From the NCBI GenBank assembly GCA_008711295.1, contig VUYV01000120.1, forward strand, positions 235,989 to 299,988: a DNA stretch of 64,000 nucleotides, written 5' to 3'. Positions 24,001 to 36,600 of this stretch are shown here, piece by piece (position 1 is the stretch's first letter; each line of letters begins with the position of its first letter). Under the pieces are notes generated by a model, which searched no databases, was not told the DNA's origin, and saw nothing but the letters and a program-made list of their open reading frames with translations. The DNA comes from Anarhynchus alexandrinus. Its lineage: Eukaryota; Chordata; Aves; Charadriiformes; Charadriidae. Position numbers and translations under genes: made by a program.

Positions 24001-27000
24001 GTATTATTTTCCTCCATCTTGTTAGCATCTAATAAATATTCCTTCTTGTTCTCGTGAAAAAGTTATCTTCCGTGAACAAATCATTAGTGACAAAATACAC
24101 ACCGGGTGATTGCACTTTAGCATTTGTGACTACTAGAATCTCATCAGTAGTTTGTAAAGAGTAACAGTAATTAAATTGGACATTCCTATATACAAAGTTG
24201 CATAAAATATTTACAAGCATGTATTTGTGTAGAAATGGTGACAGTAATAGTCCCACACAGGAGATCTTCTCAAACACAAAACAAGAGTCTCTCCTTCCCC
24301 TGTTGCCTCTGTATCTCACAGCCTGCTAACTGTTGTTCTCCTCCGACAACTTATTACACCAGAGGACATGAACAGAGGAGTAATACTATGGAATGAAATT
24401 CCTCTTACGTGAGTTCCAAGCATTTCTTCTGTGTTTTCATCTTCCATAGTGTACTTTGGAGAAGCAAGAAAAGAACCAAGATGACAAAACTGCCTACATG
24501 AAGTTGATTTTATTCATGAACTTCCATAGTGAACTACAGAAGAAATGAACATTATTGCTTTTTGGTGTTATTCTGCAATGCCAGTTAGCATAACTTTTGC
24601 ATGCAGCTTTTAAGACTCGAAAAGATTGTGAAAATTCAAGGCAAATTATAAACCTATAGCTATGTTTTCCCCATCCTGCATTTATTTTGCATGTGGACTG
24701 CACCTTGCTTGCTGCAATGTCAATCAATCAAAAAATCTTGGTCTGGGAAAGTTTTTATAGCCTCGAGAAAATAGAGAGAAAATATTTGAGGGAGCCACAT
24801 AAGATAGTCTTTTTAACATATTCTTTATTCCACCATAAATCAAAACCGTACAGATGTTCATGTACTATTTTTTTCTAACTCAGATCTGGAAGTTGTTCTA
24901 GGAATGAAGTTAGGAAAGCTAAAGACCATTTGGAATTGAACCTGGCAAGGAATGCCAAAAACAACAAAAAGGGCTTCTGTAAGTACATAGGTAACAAAAC
25001 GAAGAGCAGGGAAAGTGTGGGCGCACTGCTGAATAAGACAGGGGAGCTGGTTACATAGGATGTGGAAAAGGCTGATGTATGGAGGGCTTTCTTTGCCTCA
25101 GTCTTTAGTAGCAAGACTGGCCTTCAGGAATTCAAGGTCCTAGAGACCAGGGGTAAAATGTGGAGAAAGGAAGACATACCCTTAGTGGAAAAGGATCAAG
25201 TCAGGGAATACTTAAGCAAACTGGACATGCCCAAGTCCATAGGCCCTGATGGGATGCACCCACAAGTGCTGAGGAAGCTGGCAGATGCCATTGTGAGGCT
25301 ACTCTTGACAATCTTTGATTGATGACAGCAACTGGGAGAAGTGCCCAAAGACTGAAGAAAGTCAAACGTCACTCCTATCTTCAAGAAGGGCAAGAAGGAG
25401 GACCCAGGGAACTACAGGCTGCTTAGCCTCACCTTGATCCCTAGGAAGGTTATGGAGCAGCTAATCCTGGAAACCATTTCCAGGCACATGAACAAGAAGA
25501 AAATCATCACAAGTGGTCAGTATGAATTCACTAAAAGTCATGCTTGACCAACTTGATAGATTGCTATGATGAAATGACTGGCCTGGTGGATGAGGGGAGA
25601 GCAGCAGACATTGTCTACCTGAACTTCTGTAAGGCCTTTATCATTATCTCCCCTAAGACCCTCATAGACAAGTGGTTGATGCAAGAACTGGATGAGCAGA
25701 CAGTGAGGTGGACTGAAAACTGGCTCAACGCCTGGGCCCAGAGCGTGGTAATCAGTGGAACAAAGTCCAGTTGGAGGCCAGTATCTAGTTGCGTACCTCT
25801 GGGGTCAATATTGGGTCCAATCCCATTTAACATACTCATTAATGATCTGTCCAATGGGACGGAGTATACCCTCAGCAAGCTTGCAGATAACTCAAAACTG
25901 AGAGGAGTGGCTGATACACCTGAGGGTCAAGCTGCCATTCAGAGGGACAACAGGTTGGAGAAAGGAGCTGACAGGAACCTCATCAAGTTCAACAAGGGAA
26001 ACTGCAAAGTCCCACACCTGGGGAGGAACAACCTCATACAACAATATATGCTGGGTGCCACCCAGCTGGAAAGCAGCTTGGCAGAAAAGGACCTGGGGGT
26101 CCTGGTGAACCCCAAGTTGAAGAGGAGCCAGCAGTGTAATCCTGCAGCAAAGAAGGGCTAATGGTACCCTGGGCTGCATTAGGCAAAGTATTACCAGCAG
26201 GTTAAGGGAGGTGATCCTTCCCCTCTACTCTGCGCTGGTGAGGCCACACCTGGAGTACTGTGCGCAGTTATTGGCTTCCCAGTAAAAGACAGACACGCAC
26301 ACAGTGGGGAGAGTCAAATGAAGGGCTACTAAGATGACTAAGAGACATGGGCACCTCTCCTATGAGGAGAGGCTGAGAGAAGTGACTGTTTAGCCTGGAG
26401 AAGAGAAAGTTCAGGCATAGAAACTTATTAATGTATATAAATACCTGAAAGGATGATGTAAAGAAGAGGGAGCTGGCCTCTTTTCGGTGGTGCACAGTGA
26501 CAGGACTAGAGGCAATGGGCATAAACTGAAACACAGGAAGTTCTGTCTGAACATCAGGAAACACTTTTTTACTGTGAGGATGACTGAGCACTAGCATGGG
26601 TTGCCCAGAGAGTTATGGAGTCTCCATCCTCAGAGATATTCAAAAGCTATCTAGACAGTGTCATAGACAACCAGCTCTAGGTGACCCTGCTTGAACAGTG
26701 GAGTTGGACAAGATGATCTCCAGGCATCCCTTCCAACTTCAACCATTCTATGATTCTGTGAAGTTATACAAAATCAGGATCTAGATTTGACTGAAATATT
26801 TCTTTACAGAACACTAAAGTAGGTCTACAACATAAATACAAGTAATCTTTGCTGATTTTGCTTACATAAAAATAATAAAATCCTAAGTCCCTACAATTTG
26901 CTTCCTCTTTTCTTAAGTTTTCCTCCCCTGCCCACTTACCTTTATATTGTGAGTAAGACTGGGTGGAATCCATCTATTGGCATCTTATGACATATTTTTT

Positions 27001-27615
27001 ATCTACGTAAGATGTCAGCCACAATAACTTGCCTGCATCTATATATTAAAACTACATTGTCAGAAGCCATTATTCCTCCTAACTCACGTGAATTACATTT
27101 TCCCTAATATTCCCAGCAATAAGGAGCATTACAATTCAAATACATCACCTTGCAAATCGTATAGGTATGGCAGCATTTAATATTCCTCTTTTATACAGTA
27201 TTGTAGCTACGTTCATGAGAAATTCCAACTATGGTAAAAAACCATAATAAAATTGATAAGTCTGTTCTTACCAGAAAGTTCAAATACATTCTCCACAGCA
27301 GTGGACAATGGGTGCCATTTTCACTCTGAACTGCGTGTTCAAATAGAGCTACAATCCGATTTGTTAACCCAGTTTCAGGAATAGTAGAATGTATTTCACC
27401 AACATCTGCCCTGAAACACAGGAAAAAAGAAAACACAGTCCCTTAAACCCAAGCTAAAGGACCACATCCAAGTTAAGAGAGAGTAAAGATCAATGTACTG
27501 TCTCTGTTCACATAGCACTGTATATAGCCAGGTTTTTGCATTTCATGCTACAAACTGAGTGTTATAAACCAGATTTTTAGCACTAGCTAATCTGATCAAC
27601 ACATTTTCAAATAGG

Positions 27616-27646
<31 letters not shown>

Positions 27647-30600
27647 ATGAATGAGGTATTTTTGTGAAAATTCTTTTAGCATGTTGAAAAATTAACCCTG
27701 TACAACTGGAGGAGATAATGTCTCTTTGAGTACAATAATCTACTATCATATGATGTTAAAACACTTATCTTAGTCTTCATTCAAGACTGATTAGCATTCC
27801 AAGCTTGGCATGGCAGCTTAAACTAAATTCAAGTTTAAGTAAGCATGACTTCTTCTGGTGCCTAGGCACTGTTCAAATTTACCCCATCACCTTTGAAAGA
27901 CCATATGTTGGTCTTGGATCAAGGCCTAGATTACAGCTCTGGATCTCAACCATGATTACAATAATAATTTTCTTTTTCACCCAGTGATTTAAATCCCCTA
28001 GATTCAGGCATAACACAAAAACAGGTACGTATTTTTCACCGAAGCATTGATTTCTACCTACAGCTGATACAGACTGGCTTATTTTTGATGCTTGAGCTTA
28101 AAGAAGCCTGTAGCACTCATGGCAATGTTACTCCTGCCTGTGTGGACTCTCTTAGCCCACCAGTTTGTTCCACTCACCCCTAACACTTGCTCATAACTTG
28201 CCTCTTTTTTCAAGGGTCTTTGAGGTCATGCTCCATCTTACCTTAACCTTTGCCATGAGGAAAAATGATGTAATCTACTCTGCATGGAGTCAGACATTTG
28301 AAGCACTGTACCTCACACTGACTTATATACACTGCTGTTTTACCCTTCATGTTTATTTCTTTAATGAATTCCATGCACTTAAACAAGCAGAAATACAAAA
28401 CAGAATAGGAAATAGTCACACATAGTACGGACATTTTCCTAGTTTGTCACAACATCATAAAACATTAGTTTTATGCATGACTGACAGGCCATTTATGTCT
28501 CTGTTGCAGTATTTCAGCTCTGCTCTTGCAATATCCAACTTGTCCCTATTCAAATATAACCTATAGGAAAGGCTATGCTAGCAGAGAACAATCTGGAAAG
28601 AAACTAGAGTCACAGAGAAAATCATCATTCTGGAATTTTAACATCAGTTTCCAGTAACAATAATGAAAACCTATCATATTGTCAGTCTGTAATTAACAGT
28701 AAATCAAATTACAATCCTCCTTTACATTTGGTGGCTGTTGAATTCTTATTACAATTCAGGATGACATACACTGACAGCTCAGGAATGTCACTATCATGTA
28801 TACGTGCCTGTTGCCAGACTGTGGCAATCAAAGTAGTCAGTGTACCGTCATTTTAAAGTACACTGATAATTCTGTAATTTCATCAAGTGTGAATATTGTA
28901 AGCTTACAGCTATGTAAAGCTTCCAGATAACATTTTCCTAGAAATCTCTGTTGCTATGAGCAGACACAAAGAACCAAGCTACCAATGTTATTAGAGATAT
29001 GTAGGTAGCAGCGGATAGGTAGCTCCAAGTAATGGGTAGACAACAGTTAGAGACTAAGATTTAAGAATGAACACACCTCTGTTCCCCACATCTCCTACCC
29101 TTTCCTCCTTTCCCAGGAGCAAAAAAAACTGAGCCCAGACCAGACCTGCAAATTCAGGAATTTTCCAGCTTCTTCCACCTAGCAACAGCCCCATATGAAA
29201 ACTAAAATAAAAAGTACTCACTATGGAAACACATCTGCCACAACTGTATTCTGTGATCCAAGAGCAGTAGGGCAGTGAGCTCAGTCAGAACCTGCAGTGT
29301 AGCTCTGTATTAAGCTCCTTATTGCTGTAGTATTAAAATGCAGCAGTTTCTAAGCTCACAGTGTCTACCCTGGCCACCTAAGCAGGCTCTTAGTTATTTA
29401 AAAATGACAAAGAAATGTGTACCATATTGATGTCAGTAGTAAATAATCAAACACAAATCAACACACAAGCCAACCCAGTAGAAAGGACGTGAGACTACCA
29501 CCTAGGTCTTTAATTCTATTCAGGATTCTGCCACTGACTCGCTGTTCAGTCTTGAACAGATAACCTTCCCTAGCTACAGCTTCTTCATCTGCAAAAGGAG
29601 AACTATGATAGCATTTTCTTTCCTCTCCTAAGTGATTAGACAGATAAAAAAAAAAAAAAAGCATAATCATAAGGAGCTGCAAGATATTACCTCTGGACAT
29701 TCTCAATGAGCTTTTTTCTCATCTGCTCTGCTTGGATTGCAAACAGCCATGGCTCTAAAGAGTTAGTAGACCTTGTGACACCATCAAAAAATCTTCGTGC
29801 TTTGCTAGCACTGTGAGACTTCCTTTGGATGTGGATATATGACCTCCAAAGAGACTGGTTGCTAGGATACCGTTTCAGAGCCTCCGTTAGTGCCTCTCGC
29901 AGAGGATTCAAAGGATAAACACTAATTTTCATGTGGAATCTGAGTAAATTTGTATGCAGCAGTGTGACAGCTTCAAGAGCAGTGGGAAAATTCTGAATGC
30001 CAAAATTCGCTCCAGTATTTTCACATTTCCCTGGACCAGGAGCTTCAAGTTTTTCCGAAGTCTGTGCATATATTAATACTGCAGCATCAATCCCAACAGT
30101 CAGATACTGGAACAGTGCATAACAACCAACCAAGTTAACCAGCTGATTAGCATCATTGACCTGATCCTGATCAGGAACTGGTGTTTTACTTAGATAATCT
30201 TGCAGTGCATGCTCATATGTTTTACGAGCTTTCAAGACATTCACAGATAACACTTGTCCACTATAAGGCACATATGGTCCACTTTCAGCCAATTTGGTCA
30301 ATATATGAACAGCCCGTGATGTAACAGCTCCTTCTAGACTTTCTAGTAGTTCCACTTCCAGCTGAGCATAAAGCAGACTGAGGCTGCAGAGCTGGGGACT
30401 CTTTAGTCCTCCTGTCCCTGTCGTGGAAAGAGCTGTGTCAAATACCTTCCTGGCATCATCAATGTTACCAAGCAGCCATTCTAGGTAGGCATACAGTTTC
30501 CAGAGAGAAAGGTGGTTTCGGTTGTCAGGTGCTTTAAGGAGATTCTTGGCCAACTTTTTACTCTTCCTCCCTTGTGCTTTCAGCTTCTTCTTGTTTTTTG

Positions 30601-33600
30601 TTTGGAGACACTGAAGTACCTGCAGGGGAGAACAAACAGAACAAATTCTGAGAGGGATGGGAGAAGAAAGGAAAAAAAAAAAACCTCACAGCATTTTTTA
30701 ATTTCATTACTCTGTTTTCTTATTGTTCTATATTTCACCTCCAGCCAGATCTGTGGCTACTGAGGACTGTACGTTGTCATAACTGTCTGTTGTCAGCACC
30801 CTCCAACATAGCCAAATTACACAGTCTTATCATTCCTACCGCTGCCACTGCCACTAAGTAGTATCAAATTTCACTCTTTTAAAAGGCCAACTGTTTCAAA
30901 TAAAGAGCTGCTAACCTACAATGGTTGAGAAAATGAAAATAAATGATCCTGTCTGGCCAGACGCAGTTTATAACTAGCACAATTAAACCTCCAAGTAGAT
31001 TTTCAGAGTAGCGAATGTGCTGATAGACAAATGTGGAGACTGGATGGGAAGATGACAGGAGATCTTCTGGTCAGGTAGTGTCTGAGCAAGAGACAGGGAA
31101 CTTCTCCATAGGGAAACACAATACTAAACTTTCTGAAGCATTAGGAAGACAACCTGGACTCTCATCCTTCTGTGGGCATCTATTAGAGCAGTTTTACTTA
31201 AATAAATCCATATTCAAGAGATAAGGTGTTATTTCCTTCAATAACACTAAAAACATAACTTGTATAGGAAGTAGTAAGTTTCTTGATAAGGTGCTCATAT
31301 CATGATATTGGGGATTATGCAGTTTGTAGAACAGTTCGGTAAAAGTACCTGGCTGACTCACTTTGCCTTGTAAAAAATCACTTGCATCCATTTCTGCCTA
31401 CCATACAACCTACCATGTGATAACAGTTATCCAAGACTGCAAAAAAATACTTTGTTGTATGTATGCCACTGTGTAACATGTACTGAAGGAAAGGGTTTGA
31501 GGTTTTTTTTAACCCTCAGCAAAATCTTAACTGGCATTTCCTGATTTGAATACTTAGTCCTACAAGACTTAATTTTCATCAGTATTTACTTTAATTAATA
31601 TAAACATTAATACACAAGAAAGTCACACATCACAAAAGTGATTATATGCAGATTCCTCATTACCTTAGATATTTCATACTGTAACCAACAAATGGACAGA
31701 TTAGATTTTTCCTTTCCTGAAAACAGCAAGAATAGAACATGAAAAACATTCTGTATGAACTCCTCTCCTTCTTTATAGTGGCCTATGTGATGTCTCCCTC
31801 GTAGCATCGTGTCCATATGACCAATACTGTTGAAGCCAGAAAGTGGAAAATGAACAGAAGTCAGTGGCTTTTCATCAGAAAGCACACTGTCAAAGATGTT
31901 ATTTTCATCCATGGCAATATAGAGGTTGGAAGGAAAGAGTTTACTTGTACATGGAACTCCCAGGAATTGCAAAAATGAGTACAGCAGTTGACGTTGAAGA
32001 TCTGGATTAGAAAGCCGGATTAAAGATGGTCCAAGATCATCAAATAATACCTAAAAAGGTCCAAATTAAAACAAACTCCATTAATTTATCCAATCAAATA
32101 AAACCAGCATTTATGTAATTTATGTAACTGATAAACCTTTTCAGGTCAATAAAGGCTTGTAATTACTATTAAATGGTAACAGAATGTCATTCAAATTAAA
32201 AACAGACAAGTTAAACAAGCCGTGTGTTCTTCCAGTCAGACTATAAATTTCCTATCAAGAGATTTCTTTGCCTTTTTATTTCATTTGTGAAGGTATCAAA
32301 GACCTTCACAGAAAACTTACACAATGAAGGTCTGAAAGTTATTATCGCTCAGGCCATTTAAATCATTTTTATCTGAAAATCAATGTCTGACTTGACCTAT
32401 CTCCCACGAAGGAAAAAAAATACATATCCAACTATCTGACTTGAAGGCAACAAAACCTGTGTTCACTTAATGCACGTATCTTCTTAAACACAGATTTCTG
32501 TGACACTTCAACATACAGATGGGAGAAATCACAGAACAGCAAAGACAGACTATTTGCCTACAGCCCTTTCCAAAGTTTACCCTGAGCTTCCCATGGATTT
32601 CAGCAGTCTCAGCACGAAACCTCATGTCAATTTTGAATTCCAAACAAATAAAAGATTTTTTTTCCAAACAAAGAAAAGGATTACTCTTCTAAAAGATCCA
32701 TTGTCAATGAATTCAAATGAAAGGATAATTTGTTTTATTATCTCCCCTTGTTTTATTATATCACAGTGACCTGTCTTTCTGGATCGTCACAATCTTCTTC
32801 AGTTTCCTTTTTGGTTTTGTCTGGCCTCCAAGGTAACCAATGCCTTGCTTCACGAGAATATTCAATATCCAACCAAATGTGCCACTTGGGGAGAGTTTTA
32901 TCCTTTATTTCTTGATCCTCATCTATCTCTTCATCATCGTCATCATCTAAAACCAAATCAAGACACCCACACAAAATTATTACAGAAAAATTAATCCACC
33001 AAATCCAAAGACCAGACTTGACATACAATTTAACTACTTCAAAAATGAAAACAAATACAGTGTTAATAAAACAGACACAAGACAGAGCTGAAAATTTCCA
33101 TGTCACAGTTCTAGATTTTGACACCAACTCTGTAAGAGTAGGAGGTTTCCAAACTTTTTCAACCAGTGAATCAGTGTCAGCACTCAGGCTTTCTCATAGA
33201 GGAGAAAATAAAACACTGACAGGCTCTGGACCACTTTTTTCAACAGCAGTTTGCAAGCAACAGCAAGGAGTCAGTCATCTTCTTGTGCAACTTAGGTTCT
33301 TCACTTCATACCTGGGCATACAACCTGAAATGTGCTCTATGAATACTCATGTGCATAAAACATTTAGAGAAAACCACTAAGTAACAACTAACACTATAAT
33401 GTTAAACATTGTAAACCAAGCTTGGCAATGTTGCTTTAAAATATCTGGTATTTTCAACATTTTAGTTAATGTGCCATTCAAACAACCCATGTAGTTAAGC
33501 ATGCGCAAAAGGAAGTGCTTAACCACATCCCACTTTTATGATGATCTTTCTGGACTGTTAGATACAATTAGCGTAGTTTTCCTGTTACAGCAATATATTA

Positions 33601-36600
33601 ATTGTGTGCTGAAGCTGATAAGCACCCGTAGTCTAAGGGAAAGCTTGCAGAGATTTTTCAAATACCTTTTTCTTTCTTGCTGTTGAGGAAAAAAAAAGTC
33701 CTCAACATCTATGGTTACCTGCACTATTTTTTGTTTGTACTAAAATCATGCCATTTCTACACCACCTCCAAATTCTTGTTCCTGACATTTGCCATTAACT
33801 AGATGAAACACTCCCACTCCCAATTCTTAACAACAAACAGGTGGTGGCAAGGTTGTTACTCTCTATATACATTTTGTGATGTATAGCTTCCCTTTGAGTC
33901 ACAAACTCTGCGAAAAATGACACCATTTCCATGATCTAACCAAAGTTTGAAAACAAAAAAAATTGACAGTTTTAGAGATGACACCGATTACAGATTACAT
34001 TTGAACTTTTGGGCTTGACACAAATGGCGAAAAGCACTGGACCTGCCCAAGACTGGCAGTGGTCCTCTTTATACTGAGTCTTCTCAATTTGCAGGCAAAA
34101 TGTCTATAGCCATCAGCAGTGGAACTGTTGACCTCAGTTAAGGGGCAAGGAAATTCCATCTTAATCCAGGGACAAGGGAAGCACGGGATCATTTTTCAGT
34201 TCCTTTGTTTACTAACAGGAGCGCCAAACTTGCTTCATTAGAGTTGCTACAGCAGCAGGAGCAGCAAAAGCAGAGACAGCTCATCTTTGGTCAGACACAT
34301 TCCAGCCCCCTGCTTCCCTTCAAGATGTATCTGTTTGAGAAATAGTCCTTGACTTTAAGGGAATCACTGTATACCAGAAAACAAGGTGGGACTAAGCAGC
34401 AGGGAGGTGCGTTTTCTGCATCCTTGCTTACCCAGAAGCACTCCAGCCAAGTGAAGATGCAGTTCCTTCATTTTCTGCATCACAAAGAGCAAGGAAAGGT
34501 TTTCCTCCTATTTCTACTATATTATTTGTGATAAGAAACTAAAATCTGATTCTAGAAATAAAATCATTAAGCTAGGAATCTTTGAGGCAACTATCATCTA
34601 ATGCTGTAATTCTACCTGGTCTACCAACATGATGAAAGGGTCTTAAGGGAAGTAGCTTCCTTCCACTTTACATGGGTGTGGGTCTCAACAAAGTACTCAC
34701 ACCTTTAGCCTTTTCAGCTCAGAGTGGAGGATATGCCACCCTCTCCCTCAATTCTCACCCCTAGGATGGATAACAGTATTCTATAAACAATATCATACAC
34801 AGAACACTCAACACATACTTTCCCCTCTGAAGTGTGATATAGTTTATCTTAATCTTGGTAAGTATTTTTCAAGACTTGTATGCAAAAACATGAGAAGAAA
34901 CAGCTTGTATCATTCTAACCAAAATGTTTGGAAGAACACATGGACATACAACTACATATATTGACATAGACATACCAGGCTTAAGAGCAATCCAGCCACC
35001 CTTTTCTTGTTGGTGCATCCATGCTTTCCAGCCTCTTGCTCCTTTTTCTCCAATTCGTGGTTCTCCACTATCCCAAAAGGGTTCAAAGAATTCCACCTGT
35101 TGTTTGGGGCAGGGGGAACCAAAAGAAAACATACAGAAAAATTGTTTTTGCTGTTGTACAGACACTACCTGCGTCAACTTAGGTTTTCCAGACCCTACAA
35201 TCACCTATCTGGGTGCAACTGCTGTAGCTGAAGACTTTATTAGATACTCCTTAAGAATCAGCAGGAACAACTGAGTACTTCAAGTACACCTGTGGCACAG
35301 CAGGACTCTCATCAGCTCTTCTCATGAACACAAAGATTGTTTTTAAAGGTCTTTTTTTAAAGGCTTTAAAGAAAGCAAAAGACTTTTGCGCCAAATGTCC
35401 TCTACAGTTCCTTCAAGGATAAGGATCCAAAGTCCCCAGCATGTGGCTTTCAGAAAGAAAATCTCCCCTCCTCCCCATCTTCCATGGGACCATGAAGAAT
35501 TTGGCTAATGGAATGATAAATCAGACAATCATACACCTATGGTCAAATTGAAATATTACAGTTGGAGATAAATATGACTGCACTGAGGAAAAGAGGAAAA
35601 GATCAGTAAGGCCTTTCATGTCTCAGGTTTCAGGGTGGTCAAAACCTTCAGGGCGGTCAACAACTTCAGGGCACTTGCCAGTGAATCAGAAGTCCAGGGT
35701 TCTAGTTCTGACTGTCACTGCCTGTATGCAATCTGTCATCTTTAGATTCATCAACTCCTCCCCTGTTTTGTGTATATCTATCTCTAATGACCGTCTCTCT
35801 CCTATTATATGCTTCTGCTTTGTACCAAACCTTGGCTTGGACATTGAGATGTGACTGTTAATACAAATATCAACAATAAAATTGACTCTAAGAAAAATAC
35901 ATATCAGAACATGCAGGGCTTACAGCAACTGCAAAATCTAATCCTCATGGATTTATTCTTTGCTTCAAGTGAGAAAGTGAACTGTGAAAACAGTACGGAA
36001 ACAAGTAATTCAAGATTGAGTCATAATGCTTCTGTGAGAGGGCAGAATGTGCAATCAGCTGCAAATCTGGCATTTTCCTTTTTTGAAGAACTGCACTTTC
36101 CAACCTAAACACTGTCCTTTTAACATTGAGGTTCCTTTCCATCCTGCTTTCTTCAAAGTTTTTAAACACTACAGATAATCTTGCAGTTTTTCAAATGATT
36201 GGAAGTATAACTTGAGCTTTATCTGTGTAACTATACCAAATCTCCCATCCTGCATGACAAGTACGATTGAACTCTAAACTTCTAGCTCTTTAAAAGGACA
36301 CCACTATTATTTGAACTACAAGACTGCTCTGTTGGTGGGTAACAGCATTAATCTAGAGAGCAAAAAAAATGGAGTCTCAGCAGTAGCTGCTGGGGAAGGT
36401 GGTGAGGTAATAAAAAGAAAAATCAATTTCTGTCCTCTACGGTAGCCCAGCTGCCTAACTAGTGGCCCTCCCTACCACTCATTAAAAAGGAAGCAGCTCC
36501 TAGCAATTCGGTGGGATGATGGTACACTGGCAACAGCCCCCTCTGAATATTAACTTACTCATTAATATTGGGGTGCATGCCCAACATTCTCCTGAGCATA

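Larger units (their letters stand above)
21051..27271 (-). other. NRDE2: NRDE2 introns 13 and 12
   Basis: Intron 13 is 21051-21717 with nothing recognised. Intron 12 is 21790-27271 and contains the two CR1 copies in opposite orientation described above; the sequence between them (23736-24879) and on both flanks has no supported feature. Confidence 0.6.
27411..31663 (-). other. NRDE2: NRDE2 introns 11 and 10
   Basis: Intron 11 is 27411-29690 (A28 run and MIR-like remnant); intron 10 is 30620-31663. Between 27650 and 29470, and throughout intron 10, nothing else was recognised. Confidence 0.55.

Noticed and set aside
33140..33330. Patch resembling the end of a DNA transposon (TTTCCAAACTTTTTCAACCA, then CTGGACCACTTTTTTCAA)
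   Set aside because: Only vaguely like hAT-type repeats recalled from other vertebrates; no terminal inverted repeats or target duplication could be shown.
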